Shown: one piece after another, positions 36,499 to 44,661 of the stretch | Layout: the number at the start of each line of letters is the position of its first letter | Numbering within the stretch: the stretch's first letter is position 1 | NCBI GenBank assembly: GCA_902581795.1 | Contig: CACHPL010000003.1 | Span: 32,001-96,000 of the forward strand | Length of the DNA: 64,000 nt | Direction: 5' to 3' | DNA from: an uncultured Pelagibacteraceae bacterium | GTDB lineage: Bacteria > Pseudomonadota > Alphaproteobacteria > Pelagibacterales > Pelagibacteraceae | Notes under the pieces: model-generated | What the model saw: only the letters and a program-made list of their open reading frames with translations | Told to the model about the DNA's origin: nothing | Database searches by the model: none | Program-made: the position numbers and the translations under genes

Positions 36499-36780
36499 TT
36501 AAACCTCTTGTGATGTGATTTTAATTTTGAATTTTTTTGCTCTTTTGGAAAGCTTGAAGATTTTTGCTGTTTTAAGAAAGTTGTCTATTCCTCCCTTAAA
36601 ATCTACAGTTTTTAATGCAGAATTGGATACGTTTAACTTTATGTTCTTTTTCAACACATCACTTCTAAAACTAACTTTTTTAATATTTGGCAAGAACCTT
36701 CTTTTGGTTTTGTTGTTAGCATGACTAACATTGTGACCTTTTAAAGGTCTTTTTGCTGTAAGTTCACATTTTTTACTCAT
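36499..36780 (-). CDS. rpmB: 50S ribosomal protein L28
   Basis: I choose the second ATG (36780), because MSKKCELTAKRPLKGHNVSH is the normal L28 start; an in-frame ATG 12 bases upstream adds a non-homologous tetrapeptide. The protein is 93 residues with SHANNKTKRRFLPNIKKVSF and a C-terminal helical extension usual in alphaproteobacteria. It leads the queuosine-transporter gene. Confidence 0.95.
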   Translation of the reverse strand: MSKKCELTAKRPLKGHNVSHANNKTKRRFLPNIKKVSFRSDVLKKNIKLNVSNSALKTVDFKGGIDNFLKTAKIFKLSKRAKKFKIKITSQEV

Positions 36781-36796
36781 AAAAATATCCAATAGC

Positions 36797-36825
36797 TATA
36801 TAGATCTTACTATTCGCATAATCAA
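36797..36825 (-). promoter_or_regulatory. Probable promoter of rpmB
   Basis: On the minus strand TTGATT (36825-36820) and TATATA (36802-36797) are exactly 17 bp apart, and the -10 box ends 16 bases before the L28 start codon. The spacing and location are convincing for a sigma-70 promoter. Confidence 0.5.
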
Positions 36826-36841
36826 GTTAATACTATGTCTA

Positions 36842-36847
36842 TTGACA
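36842..36847 (+). promoter_or_regulatory. Possible -35 box of the TauE/SafE gene
   Basis: A perfect TTGACA 36 bases before the ATG at 36884. AATAAT at 36863-36868 could serve as -10, but the spacing is only 15 bp, so the pair is uncertain. Confidence 0.3.
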
Positions 36848-36883
36848 ATCTTTATGGCAAAGAATAATTAATAATTAAAGAAA

Positions 36884-37987
36884 ATGGAATTTTTCCTCCC
36901 AGTAGCTCAAGTTCAAGTAAACATTTTAATAATACTATTCTTAAGTTTTTCCGTAGGCCTAATATCTGGAATATTTGGAATTGGGGGGGGTTTCTTAATG
37001 ACACCTGTTTTAATTTTCCTTGGTATTCCCCCAGCTTTTGCTGTAGCAAATGAGGCTAATAATATTTTAGGAATATCTGTTTCAGGCGCTTTAACTCACT
37101 GGTTAAGAAAAACTTTAGATTATAAAATGGGCTTGTTTATTGTTTTAGGAGGCATTTTGGGAACAATAGTGGGAATATTTCTTTTTCAACACTTTAAACA
37201 AATGGGAATAATAAATGTAATAATTACTTTATCTTATATATACGTTTTAGTGATTATCGGTACTCTGATGTTTGCAAAAGGAGCAAAAGAAATGATCAAC
37301 ATCAGAAAAAAAATAATTGTCAAAAAGAAAGCACACAAGCATTTATGGATACATGGTCTTCCATTTAGGGTGAGATTTAAAAAATCAAAACTTTATGAGA
37401 GCGCTATTGCCCCTATTTTTCTTGGATTTATAGTTGGAATAATTGCTGCAATAATGGGTGTCGGTGGAGCTTTTTTGATGGTGCCCGCAATGATTTACAT
37501 CATTGGTATGCCAACTAAACTTGTACCGGGTACATCTTTATTTGTAATAATTTTTATAACAGCTTTTGTTGTTATTGGTCATGCTTTAAAATTTCAGTCA
37601 ATAGATTTTGTACTAGTTTCTATTTTAGTTTTGGGGTCAATATTTGGACTTCACATTGGCTTAAAATTATCTGAAAAACTAAATGCAAGTGAATACAAAA
37701 CTCTACTTGCAATTTTACTTTTAAGCGTTGGAATTCTTATGGGAATAGAAACTTTTGTAATAGAAAAGGGAGCAAATTTATTTATAAATGGGACAACAGG
37801 TGAAACAACAAGTTCTCTAGGTCGGACTGTTCTTTCAATGTCAATTCAATATCCAATTGCTTATGGTTTTTCATCTATTATTCTAGTTGTGATATTTGGA
37901 GCAACTTTTTCTTATATCAGAGAGTTTGTTCACTACTTAAGATATGATTTAAACAAAAAAAAATACGTTTTTTTCAAAAAAAATTAA
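36884..37987 (+). CDS. Sulfite exporter TauE/SafE family permease
   Basis: A 367-residue inner-membrane protein with eight or more helices. Two internal repeats carry the family signature: SVGLISGIFGIGGGFLMTPVL and GIIAAIMGVGGAFLMVPAMI. Between them lies a basic cytoplasmic loop (IIVKKKAHKHLWIHG). Relatives move sulfite, sulfoacetate or other small anions; the substrate here cannot be assigned. It converges with pyrD with a shared TTAA stop overlap of four bases. Confidence 0.9.
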   Translation: MEFFLPVAQVQVNILIILFLSFSVGLISGIFGIGGGFLMTPVLIFLGIPPAFAVANEANNILGISVSGALTHWLRKTLDYKMGLFIVLGGILGTIVGIFLFQHFKQMGIINVIITLSYIYVLVIIGTLMFAKGAKEMINIRKKIIVKKKAHKHLWIHGLPFRVRFKKSKLYESAIAPIFLGFIVGIIAAIMGVGGAFLMVPAMIYIIGMPTKLVPGTSLFVIIFITAFVVIGHALKFQSIDFVLVSILVLGSIFGLHIGLKLSEKLNASEYKTLLAILLLSVGILMGIETFVIEKGANLFINGTTGETTSSLGRTVLSMSIQYPIAYGFSSIILVVIFGATFSYIREFVHYLRYDLNKKKYVFFKKN

Positions 37988-39033
37988 TTTTTTATAGATC
38001 CAACGGCTTCTTTTATATTCTGAAATCCCTCTTTTTTTAAAAGACTAATTAGCTCTTTCTTTATATCTCTGATTAAATATGGCCCTTTATAAATCATTCC
38101 CGTATATAATTGTAATGCATTAGCTCCAGCTTTAATTTTTTCAAAAGCTACTTTTCCAGAGTCTACACCGCCTACTCCAATGATTGGTATTTTACCATTT
38201 AGTTGTGAGTAAAATTTTTTTATAAAATTGGTTGATAAATCTCTTATGGGTTTACCTGACAATCCGCCTTTTTCACTTTTTTTATCATCTAGTAGATTTT
38301 CCCTGCTACTTTCTGAGGTATTGGTTAAAATCAAACCATCTATATTATACTTCAATGATAATTCTATAATATTGCCTATATCTGAGTCATTCAGATCTGG
38401 TGAAATTTTTAATAAAAAAGATTTATTAAAGTTGCTTTGATTTCTTAATTCGTTAATTTTAGATAGAAGTTCAGTCAAAGTTTCTGGTTTATGAAAATCT
38501 CTTAATCCCTCAGTATTAGGGGAGGAAATATTTATTGTTACGTAGTCACCTAAGGGAAAAAATGATTTAGCACATTTTAAAAAATCACTAATCATGTCAT
38601 CTGTATTTTTGTTTGGACCAATGTTAATGCCTAAAAAACCTTTTGGGATATTATTTTCAAGTCTTTTTTTAATTATTTCAGATCCGTCATTATTAAATCC
38701 TAGCCTATTTATTAATGCTTCATCTTTCTCAAGGCGAAATATTCGAGGTTTTTTATTTCCATATTGGGGCTCAGGCGTGACCGTTCCTACTTCCACAAAG
38801 CCAAATCCAAGTTTGAACAATTCGTTATAAACCTCAGCGCTTTTATCAAATCCTGCAGCAAGACCTATGGGATTAGAAATATCTCTGCCAAATAAATTGG
38901 TTTTAAGCATTTCCTCATTTTCAACCGAAAAAAAACTTCCAGGCATTAGATTATATTTCAATGATTTTATAGCTAAACTATGAGCAGTTTCGGGGTCTAA
39001 ATTAAATAGGAAAGGTTTTACAAAAGAAAACAT
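37984..39033 (-). CDS. pyrD: Dihydroorotate dehydrogenase (quinone), class 2
   Basis: PyrD oxidises dihydroorotate to orotate and passes electrons to ubiquinone at the membrane. The 349-residue protein has the class 2 N-terminal membrane-associating helices (FVKPFLFNLDPETAHSLA), FMN-site GLAAGFDKSAEVYN and the catalytic Ser region in NISSPNTEGLRDFH. Residues near GVGGVDSGKVAFEKI bind the FMN phosphate. It follows lysK by 5 bases. The ubiG gene upstream in the window provides for its quinone. Confidence 0.97.
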   Translation of the reverse strand: MFSFVKPFLFNLDPETAHSLAIKSLKYNLMPGSFFSVENEEMLKTNLFGRDISNPIGLAAGFDKSAEVYNELFKLGFGFVEVGTVTPEPQYGNKKPRIFRLEKDEALINRLGFNNDGSEIIKKRLENNIPKGFLGINIGPNKNTDDMISDFLKCAKSFFPLGDYVTINISSPNTEGLRDFHKPETLTELLSKINELRNQSNFNKSFLLKISPDLNDSDIGNIIELSLKYNIDGLILTNTSESSRENLLDDKKSEKGGLSGKPIRDLSTNFIKKFYSQLNGKIPIIGVGGVDSGKVAFEKIKAGANALQLYTGMIYKGPYLIRDIKKELISLLKKEGFQNIKEAVGSIKN

Positions 39034-39038
39034 TAAAA

Positions 39039-40604
39039 CTATATCTTCAACTTTTTTTCCATTAAATCAATTGTCTCTTTTACTCCAAAAAAACTTATAA
39101 AAAACCCCATTCTAGGTCCATTTTCCTCACCAAAGGTAACCTGATAAATTAGTTTAAACCAATCTCTAAGATTTTCTGTGTAACCATTTTCTTTACCGAC
39201 GGTATATATCATAGTTTGTATTTCTTCGGCTGGAGTTTTTTGAGGTACATTTTTCAGAACTTTGATGAGGCTAGTTAGAGCTAGTCTTTCTTCTTTGTTA
39301 GGTTTTTTGAATTTCTTTTTTGGTTCTACTCTATCTACAAAATAGTTTATTGCGTAAACAGTTAGTTCGTCTAAGATCTTGTGATTTTTGGGTTCTATTT
39401 CTTTATGAAACTTTTTAATAAATTTCCAAAGTACTTCTTTATTTTTTGCATTACTTGAACCAACGATATTTAAAAGCATTGAGAAAGGCATTACTACTTT
39501 CTCTTTTGGCGGTTCACCATTATGGATATGCCAAACTGGGTTCAATATTTTATCTTTTTGCTGTTGAACAGAATATTTTTCAATCGATGACAAATATTCA
39601 TCTACGGCTTTAGGAATAACATCTGGATAAAGTTTTTTTGCTCTTTTTGGATTTTGGTACATATACAATGACAAACTTTCAGGAGATGCATATCTTAACC
39701 ACTGATCTATTGTGATACCATTTCCTTTTGACTTAGATATTTTTTCACCTTTTTCGTCCAAAAATAGTTCATAGGCAAAACCGTTTGGAGGTTTTTTTCC
39801 CAATGTTTTACAAATTTTTCTAGAAATATCTGCACTCTCAATTAGATCTTTGCCGTACATTTCGAAGTCAACATCAAATGTAAACCATCTCATTGCCCAA
39901 TCTACTTTCCATTGTAATTTACAATTTCCATCTAGAATACTGCTTTCAAGTTTTTTTCCTTTGTTGTCAAAAATTATTTTATTATTTTTTTTATCTATTT
40001 CCAAAACTGGAATTTCGAGAACTTTCCCAGTATTGGGGCACATAGGTAAAAAAGCACTGTAAGTTTTTTTTCTTTCACTTCTTAATGTGGGAAGGACTAT
40101 GTTCATAATTTCTTCGTACTTATCTAAAACTCTTGTGAGTGATTCATTAAAAAAACCTTTTTTATAATTTACTGTTGAACTTTTAAATTTAAATTTAAAT
40201 TTAAATTTATTTAAAAACTCAATTAACATTTCATTATTATGTTCGCCAAAACTTTTGTATTTTCTAAAAGGATCGGGGATATCAGTAAGGGGTTTACCTA
40301 GATTTGCATGAAGAACATCATCATTTGGTATATTTTCTGGAACTTTTCTTAATCCGTCCATATCATCAGAAAAAGTTATTATTTCAGAATTAATTTTTCT
40401 AATATGGTTCAAAGCATTTACCATCATAGAAGTTCTTGAAACTTCACCAAAAGTTCCAATGTGGGGCAATCCACTTGGCCCATATCCTGTTTGAAAAATG
40501 ACTTTGTTTTTTTTATTTATTATATCTTCACGTTCTTTTAGTAACTTACGTATCTCAGCAAATGGCCAAGAAGACGTAGACTTAATTAGATCAGACTCAA
40601 GCAT
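39039..40604 (-). CDS. lysK: Lysyl-tRNA synthetase, class I
   Basis: The class I enzyme, seen in archaea, spirochaetes and many alphaproteobacteria, instead of the common class II LysS. The 521-residue protein has the HIGH-type motif in GYGPSGLPHIGTFGE and the KMSKS-type motif in GEKISKSKGNGITID, both absent from class II. The C-terminal helical anticodon-binding part is complete. It is divergent from trkH. A curious internal (KF)-repeat FKFKFKFKSS occurs near residue 135. Confidence 0.97.
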   Translation of the reverse strand: MLESDLIKSTSSWPFAEIRKLLKEREDIINKKNKVIFQTGYGPSGLPHIGTFGEVSRTSMMVNALNHIRKINSEIITFSDDMDGLRKVPENIPNDDVLHANLGKPLTDIPDPFRKYKSFGEHNNEMLIEFLNKFKFKFKFKSSTVNYKKGFFNESLTRVLDKYEEIMNIVLPTLRSERKKTYSAFLPMCPNTGKVLEIPVLEIDKKNNKIIFDNKGKKLESSILDGNCKLQWKVDWAMRWFTFDVDFEMYGKDLIESADISRKICKTLGKKPPNGFAYELFLDEKGEKISKSKGNGITIDQWLRYASPESLSLYMYQNPKRAKKLYPDVIPKAVDEYLSSIEKYSVQQQKDKILNPVWHIHNGEPPKEKVVMPFSMLLNIVGSSNAKNKEVLWKFIKKFHKEIEPKNHKILDELTVYAINYFVDRVEPKKKFKKPNKEERLALTSLIKVLKNVPQKTPAEEIQTMIYTVGKENGYTENLRDWFKLIYQVTFGEENGPRMGFFISFFGVKETIDLMEKKLKI

Positions 40605-40661
40605 TATTAAGGTTTATAATAAGTTGAATTTTATTGCTATTCAAATATTGTTCGAAATTCT

Positions 40662-42107
40662 ATGACGGCAAATAAAACTGTTTTTTTTATTGTTGGTATC
40701 TTGATCATAATTCTTGGTGCTTTTATGATGGTACCCTACATAGCTCAGTTAATTTATAACGAAAATAGCAACAGCTTCTTTTCATCTTCTATTATTACTA
40801 TTTTTATTGGAATACTGACAGTACTTTCCAGTTTAAAAAAAGAAAAGCAACTAAATCTTCAACAAGCTTTCTTATTTTCTACATTGGCTTGGTTAAGTAT
40901 AGCTTTATTTGGAAGTTTGCCATTCATGCTTTCAAATTTAAATTTATCTTTTAGTGATGCGTTTTTTGAGAGCATGTCTGGAATTACAACTACTGGGTCA
41001 ACAGTGATTTCTGATTTAGATAATTCACCAAAAAGTATCTTGCTTTGGAGGGCTATAATGCAATGGCTGGGGGGGATAGGAATTATAGTTATGGCTACAA
41101 CCGTTATGCCCCTACTAAAAGTTGGAGGAATGCAAGTTTTCAAAACAGATTCGTCTGGTACTGAAAAAATTTTACCAAAAACGATTGAGGTTGCTGCGAC
41201 CATAATTACTATATATTCAACTCTTACATTTTGTTGTGCTTTTATTTATTGGTTACAAGGAATGGATTTTTTTGATAGTGTAGCCCATTCATTTACAACT
41301 TTGGCCACCGGTGGTTTTTCAACTCATAATGACTCTATAGGATATTTTAATAGCCCTAAGATTGAGTTCACCGCAACCTTATTTATTATTCTAGGAAGTA
41401 TACCATTTGTCGCTTACTTAAAATTTATTAAAGGAAACAAAAGTATATTTTTCCAGGACATACAAATTAAAGGTTTTGTTTATTTGTTAATCATTTCAAT
41501 TTTGATAATGTTTTTATATTTATTTTTAAGTAACCATAGCCAATCTTTTTTAGACAATCTGAGAATCTCTGCTTTTAACGTTGTGTCTATACTTTCAGGA
41601 ACAGGCTATGTGACAGACGATTTTGGTCTTTGGGGAAAGTTCCCTTTAATTTTCTTTCTTTTTTTGATGTTTGTTGGTGGATGTGCAGGATCTACCACAT
41701 GTGGAATAAAAATTTTTAGGCTACAAATGTTATTAATTTTTATAAAAAACCAAATAAAAAAATTAATTTATCCAAATAGTGTTTCTATTCCTACTTATAA
41801 CAATCAAAAAATTGAAGATAGTTTTGTTAATTCTGTCGTAATTTTCATATTTTCTTATTTATTATTATTTTTAATTATAGCAACGCTACTTTCAATTACG
41901 GGACTTGACTTCTTGTCCGCTATTTCTGGCGCAGCAACATCAATTTCAAATGTAGGTCCAGGTCTAGGTGAAATGATTGGTCCAAATGGAAATTTTAGTG
42001 GGGTTTCGGATATTTCAAAATGGATATTATCTTTTGCTATGTTGCTTGGAAGATTAGAAATATTCGCGGTATTGGTTCTTTTTTTACCCTCTTTCTGGAG
42101 ATCATAA
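40662..42107 (+). CDS. trkH: Trk-type potassium transporter subunit TrkH
   Basis: TrkH is the channel-like subunit of a K+ uptake system. The 481 residues contain four P-loops with their selectivity-filter glycines: MSGITTTGSTVI, FTTLATGGFSTHN, VSILSGTGYVTDDFG and AATSISNVGPGLGEMIG. About ten membrane helices are visible. The ligand-gating partner TrkA is not in this window. The next gene starts 20 bases later. Confidence 0.95.
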   Translation: MTANKTVFFIVGILIIILGAFMMVPYIAQLIYNENSNSFFSSSIITIFIGILTVLSSLKKEKQLNLQQAFLFSTLAWLSIALFGSLPFMLSNLNLSFSDAFFESMSGITTTGSTVISDLDNSPKSILLWRAIMQWLGGIGIIVMATTVMPLLKVGGMQVFKTDSSGTEKILPKTIEVAATIITIYSTLTFCCAFIYWLQGMDFFDSVAHSFTTLATGGFSTHNDSIGYFNSPKIEFTATLFIILGSIPFVAYLKFIKGNKSIFFQDIQIKGFVYLLIISILIMFLYLFLSNHSQSFLDNLRISAFNVVSILSGTGYVTDDFGLWGKFPLIFFLFLMFVGGCAGSTTCGIKIFRLQMLLIFIKNQIKKLIYPNSVSIPTYNNQKIEDSFVNSVVIFIFSYLLLFLIIATLLSITGLDFLSAISGAATSISNVGPGLGEMIGPNGNFSGVSDISKWILSFAMLLGRLEIFAVLVLFLPSFWRS

Positions 42108-42127
42108 TTTAATCTATAGTTCATCTA

Positions 42128-43504
42128 ATGGAAATTTATCAAAAACAGAGTTTTAAAGATTCTTTTAAAATTTATTTAGACAAAAGAATGTGGAGGATAT
42201 TACTTCTAGGAACTATAAGCGGATTTCCCTGGGTTTTGATTGGAAGTAGTTTAAGTCTTTGGCTTAAAGAAGATGGGCTTAGTCGAAGTACTATAGGTTG
42301 GGCAGGATTAATATTTGCAGTTTACGCATTCAATTATCTTTGGGCTCCCTTAATAGACAGAATTCGTATTCCATGGATAACAAGTAAAGTTGGCCATCGT
42401 AGAGGTTGGATTATGATTATGCAGCTTATTATTCTTTTAAGTTTAATTTTTTGGAGTGTAATTGACCCAACAGCAAATCTTGCATTGGTAATTATGATCG
42501 GACTGATTATTGCTATTGCCTCGGCAACTCAAGATATAACTGTTGATGCTCTGAGAATAGAGCAAATTGGAAAAGATGAGGGAAAATCAATGCAAGCGGG
42601 TGCCGCTATTGCAGTGGTTGGATGGTGGACGGGTTACAAACTTGGAGGGGTGGTTGCCTTAAACGCTGCAGATTATTTCCAAAGTGCAGGATTTGAAAAT
42701 TACTGGCAGATTACTTTTTTAATTCTTGGAATAGTTATTATTGCTTGCAATATTGGACTAATGTTTGTTCATGAGCCACCGCCTACAGAAAGGCAAGAGG
42801 CTCAAAGAAAAACCGATGAAATGATTCAAAAAAAAATGAGGATTTCTAATTTTGCTACAAAATGGACCGCATGGGTAAGTGGTACTATTGCTGGTCCTAT
42901 AATTAGTTTTTTTAAAAAAAATGGATTTAAAATCGCCCTAGGAATTCTTGGATTTGTATTTCTTTTCAAAATCGGAGAGGCTTTTTTGGGAAGAATGTCT
43001 ATAATATTTTATAAAGAAATAGGTTTCTCAAAATCTGATATAGCAATTTATTCAAAAGGTTTGGGCTGGATAACTACAGTTGTTTTTACCCTATTAGGTG
43101 GATTGTTTGCAATTCGTTCAGGTGTAATTAAAGCAATGTTTGTTTCGGGAATATTGATGGCGTCTACAAACCTTTTATTTTCTATACTAGCTTGGACAGG
43201 AAAATCTGAGTGGTTATTTGCTGTAGCAGTAATCTTCGACGATATGGCTGCTGCATTCGCAACAGTTGCTTTTGTTGCTTTTATTTCAATGCTAGTTGAC
43301 AGAACATATACGGCAACTCAGTATGCACTTCTCGCTTCTATTGGAACAGCTGGACGAACTACATTGGCAGCTTCTTCGGGCGCAATGGTTGACTGGCTTA
43401 ATGGTGATTGGGGTATATTTTTTATAATAACAGCAGTGATGGTAATACCTTCTTTGATTTTTCTATATGTGATTAAAAACGATATTAAATTAAGTGAAAA
43501 ATAA
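42128..43504 (+). CDS. AmpG-like muropeptide permease (MFS)
   Basis: A 458-residue MFS protein with 12 or more helices. The start (SGFPWVLIGSSLSLWLKEDGLS, then FAVYAFNYLWAPLIDR) and VGHRRGWIMIMQL are characteristic of AmpG/PAT permeases that import cell-wall fragments for recycling. The middle loop (residues about 215-245) is charged. The following NlpC/P60 peptidase, overlapping by 11 bases, would cut the imported peptides, which supports the assignment. Confidence 0.85.
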   Translation: MEIYQKQSFKDSFKIYLDKRMWRILLLGTISGFPWVLIGSSLSLWLKEDGLSRSTIGWAGLIFAVYAFNYLWAPLIDRIRIPWITSKVGHRRGWIMIMQLIILLSLIFWSVIDPTANLALVIMIGLIIAIASATQDITVDALRIEQIGKDEGKSMQAGAAIAVVGWWTGYKLGGVVALNAADYFQSAGFENYWQITFLILGIVIIACNIGLMFVHEPPPTERQEAQRKTDEMIQKKMRISNFATKWTAWVSGTIAGPIISFFKKNGFKIALGILGFVFLFKIGEAFLGRMSIIFYKEIGFSKSDIAIYSKGLGWITTVVFTLLGGLFAIRSGVIKAMFVSGILMASTNLLFSILAWTGKSEWLFAVAVIFDDMAAAFATVAFVAFISMLVDRTYTATQYALLASIGTAGRTTLAASSGAMVDWLNGDWGIFFIITAVMVIPSLIFLYVIKNDIKLSEK

Positions 43505-44237
43505 TTTTAGAAATAATTTACCTATAGTTAACCTCTACAAAAGAAAAAGCATCAAATCAAAGTTAGATACACAATTACTTTACGGTGATAATTTTAAAGT
43601 AATAAAAAAATACGGTGTTTGGAGAAAAATTAGAATAAAAAAAGACGGTTATATTGGATATATTAATAATCAAATATTTTCTAGCACCACTAGACCAAAT
43701 TTTAAGGTTTCTGTTTTAAAAGCAAGTCTATATAGCAAACCAAACTTTAAAAAAAAATTAGCAAAATATCTTTCCTATGAGTCTAGAATAAGAATTTACA
43801 AAAAAAATGGTGGATTTGGTAAATTTGATAAATACTGGATTAAATTTTCTGATATTAAAAGAATTAATTCTAAGAATAAAAATATATTTAAAGATATACA
43901 AATATTTAAGAATACAAAATACTTGTGGGGAGGAAAGAGTTACAAAGGAATTGACTGTTCTGCTCTTGTTCAGATTTTTTTTAATCAAAATAATAGATAT
44001 TGTCCTCGAGATTCTAAAGATCAGGAAAACTTTTTTAAAAAAAAAATAAAATTTAAAAATATAAAAAAGAATGATATAATTTTTTGGAAAGGTCATGTAG
44101 CAGTTACTTTGTCTAAAAATCAATTAATTCACGCGTATGGTCCAAAAAAAAAAGTTGTTATTATGGATATTAAAAAAACAATAGAAAAAATTTACAAAAC
44201 TGCTAATCTTAAAGTTACTAGCATTAGAAGAATATAA
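43494..44237 (+). CDS. NlpC/P60 cell-wall peptidase with SH3-like domains
   Basis: A 247-residue C40-family peptidase, GTG start. The N-terminal 120 residues form two SH3-like modules (LYGDNFKVIKKYGVWRKI and ASLYSKPNFKKKLAKYL). The catalytic domain has Cys155 in KGIDCSALVQIFF, His201 in WKGHVAVTL and His213 in LIHAYGP. There is no signal peptide, so it acts in the cytoplasm. Cytosolic dipeptidyl peptidases of this type cut gamma-D-Glu-mDAP bonds of recycled peptides, in line with AmpG upstream. Confidence 0.88.
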   Translation: MKNNFRNNLPIVNLYKRKSIKSKLDTQLLYGDNFKVIKKYGVWRKIRIKKDGYIGYINNQIFSSTTRPNFKVSVLKASLYSKPNFKKKLAKYLSYESRIRIYKKNGGFGKFDKYWIKFSDIKRINSKNKNIFKDIQIFKNTKYLWGGKSYKGIDCSALVQIFFNQNNRYCPRDSKDQENFFKKKIKFKNIKKNDIIFWKGHVAVTLSKNQLIHAYGPKKKVVIMDIKKTIEKIYKTANLKVTSIRRI

Positions 44238-44238
44238 T

Positions 44239-44307
44239 ATGCACTGGGTACTACTTGGTATAGCGATAGGTTTGATATTTTATTTAGGAGATAAATATCT
44301 GTTTTAA
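44239..44307 (+). CDS. Possible 22-residue membrane microprotein
   Basis: One base after the peptidase stop comes an ORF for a single hydrophobic helix (MHWVLLGIAIGLIFYLGDKY plus LF). The helix with flanking charges and the tight spacing favour translation. Its last codons overlap the stem of a terminator, however, and it could be chance. No homologue is recognised. Confidence 0.4.
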   Translation: MHWVLLGIAIGLIFYLGDKYLF

Positions 44308-44333
44308 TTCTAATATCTATCTCCTTTTTTTTT
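44286..44333 (+). terminator. Rho-independent terminator of the trkH/ampG/nlpC region
   Basis: AGGAGATAAATAT (44286-44298) pairs with ATATCTATCTCCT (44313-44325) over 13 positions with one mismatch, the loop is 14 bases, and nine T follow (44325-44333). This is the clearest terminator in the window. It ends transcription coming from the left and faces the convergent 19-residue microgene. In the minus direction the T run is missing. Confidence 0.85.
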
Positions 44334-44343
44334 AAATGTATTA

Positions 44344-44403
44344 TTATTTATTCATTAACCAATAAATAACTACAACAACCGCTGCTATTTCTAATCCACT
44401 CAT
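44344..44403 (-). CDS. 19-residue membrane microprotein with strong promoter and ribosome site
   Basis: The whole product is MSGLEIAAVVVVIYWLMNK: one hydrophobic helix with short polar ends. GGGAGG lies 4 bases before the ATG, a rare strong Shine-Dalgarno for this AT-rich DNA. An extended -10 promoter stands just upstream. The message would have a leader of about 17 bases. A small RNA that happens to encode the peptide is the alternative. It lies just outside the left edge of the tRNA-Ser island. Confidence 0.55.
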   Translation of the reverse strand: MSGLEIAAVVVVIYWLMNK

Positions 44404-44426
44404 TTTTCCTCCCTTTGATTCGTTAT

Positions 44427-44435
44427 ATTATACCA
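44427..44435 (-). promoter_or_regulatory. Extended -10 promoter of the 19-residue microgene
   Basis: On the minus strand the sequence is TGGTATAAT: a perfect -10 hexamer with the TG extension, which allows activity with a poor -35. The expected start lies near 44420. Confidence 0.6.
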
Positions 44436-44441
44436 CAAGTT

Positions 44442-44474
44442 AATGGCGGATAGAGTGAGTTTCGTACCCACGAT
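44442..44474 (-). repeat. Left repeat: degenerate tRNA-Ser 3'-end copy
   Basis: Matches 46578-46610 at 29 of 33 positions, covering the CCA end, the acceptor 3' strand and much of the T-arm of tRNA-Ser. The four changes break the T-stem and T-loop, so it is a displaced remnant, as expected for the old 3' end after an insertion into the tRNA. Confidence 0.75.
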
Positions 44475-44649
44475 TTGTTTTAATTTTATGATAATATTTA
44501 TTAAAATAGTAAACATCAGCAAAAAATACTAAATCTGAAAATAAATTATTATTCGTTAAATCTATTCCAACCATCAAAAATGCCGGAATCTACAAGGGAT
44601 CTTGTTTTAATGTTTAAAAACGCGCACTTACTTATCACAAAAAAAATAG

Positions 44650-44655
44650 TATAAT
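44650..44655 (+). promoter_or_regulatory. -10 box of island 2 operon
   Basis: TATAAT followed by six T and then ATG at 44662, so transcription would begin at or beside the start codon. The -35 is weak (CTTACT at 44627-44632, 17 bp upstream). The same TATRAT-T6-ATG layout stands before the island 1 operon. Confidence 0.55.
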
Positions 44656-44661
44656 TTTTTT

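Larger units (their letters stand above)
44308..44661. other. 354-bp gene-poor stretch between the nlpC region and island 2 cargo
   Basis: This is the only long gap between large genes. It holds the distal arm and T run of the terminator, the minus-strand 19-residue microgene with its promoter, the degenerate tRNA-Ser fragment at 44442-44474, and the island promoter at 44650-44655. Between 44475 and 44640 I see only AT-rich sequence without a clear ORF or stable hairpin. Confidence 0.7.

Noticed and set aside
40185-40215. Tandem AAATTT-like repeat within lysK
   Set aside because: It encodes a Lys-Phe alternation in frame and keeps the reading frame intact, so it is a local low-complexity stretch of the protein rather than a separate repeat element.
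44475-44640. Search for an integrase remnant or riboswitch at the left end of island 2
   Set aside because: Six-frame reading gave no ORF with tyrosine-recombinase motifs, and no conserved riboswitch core could be seen; the stretch is plain A/T-rich sequence.
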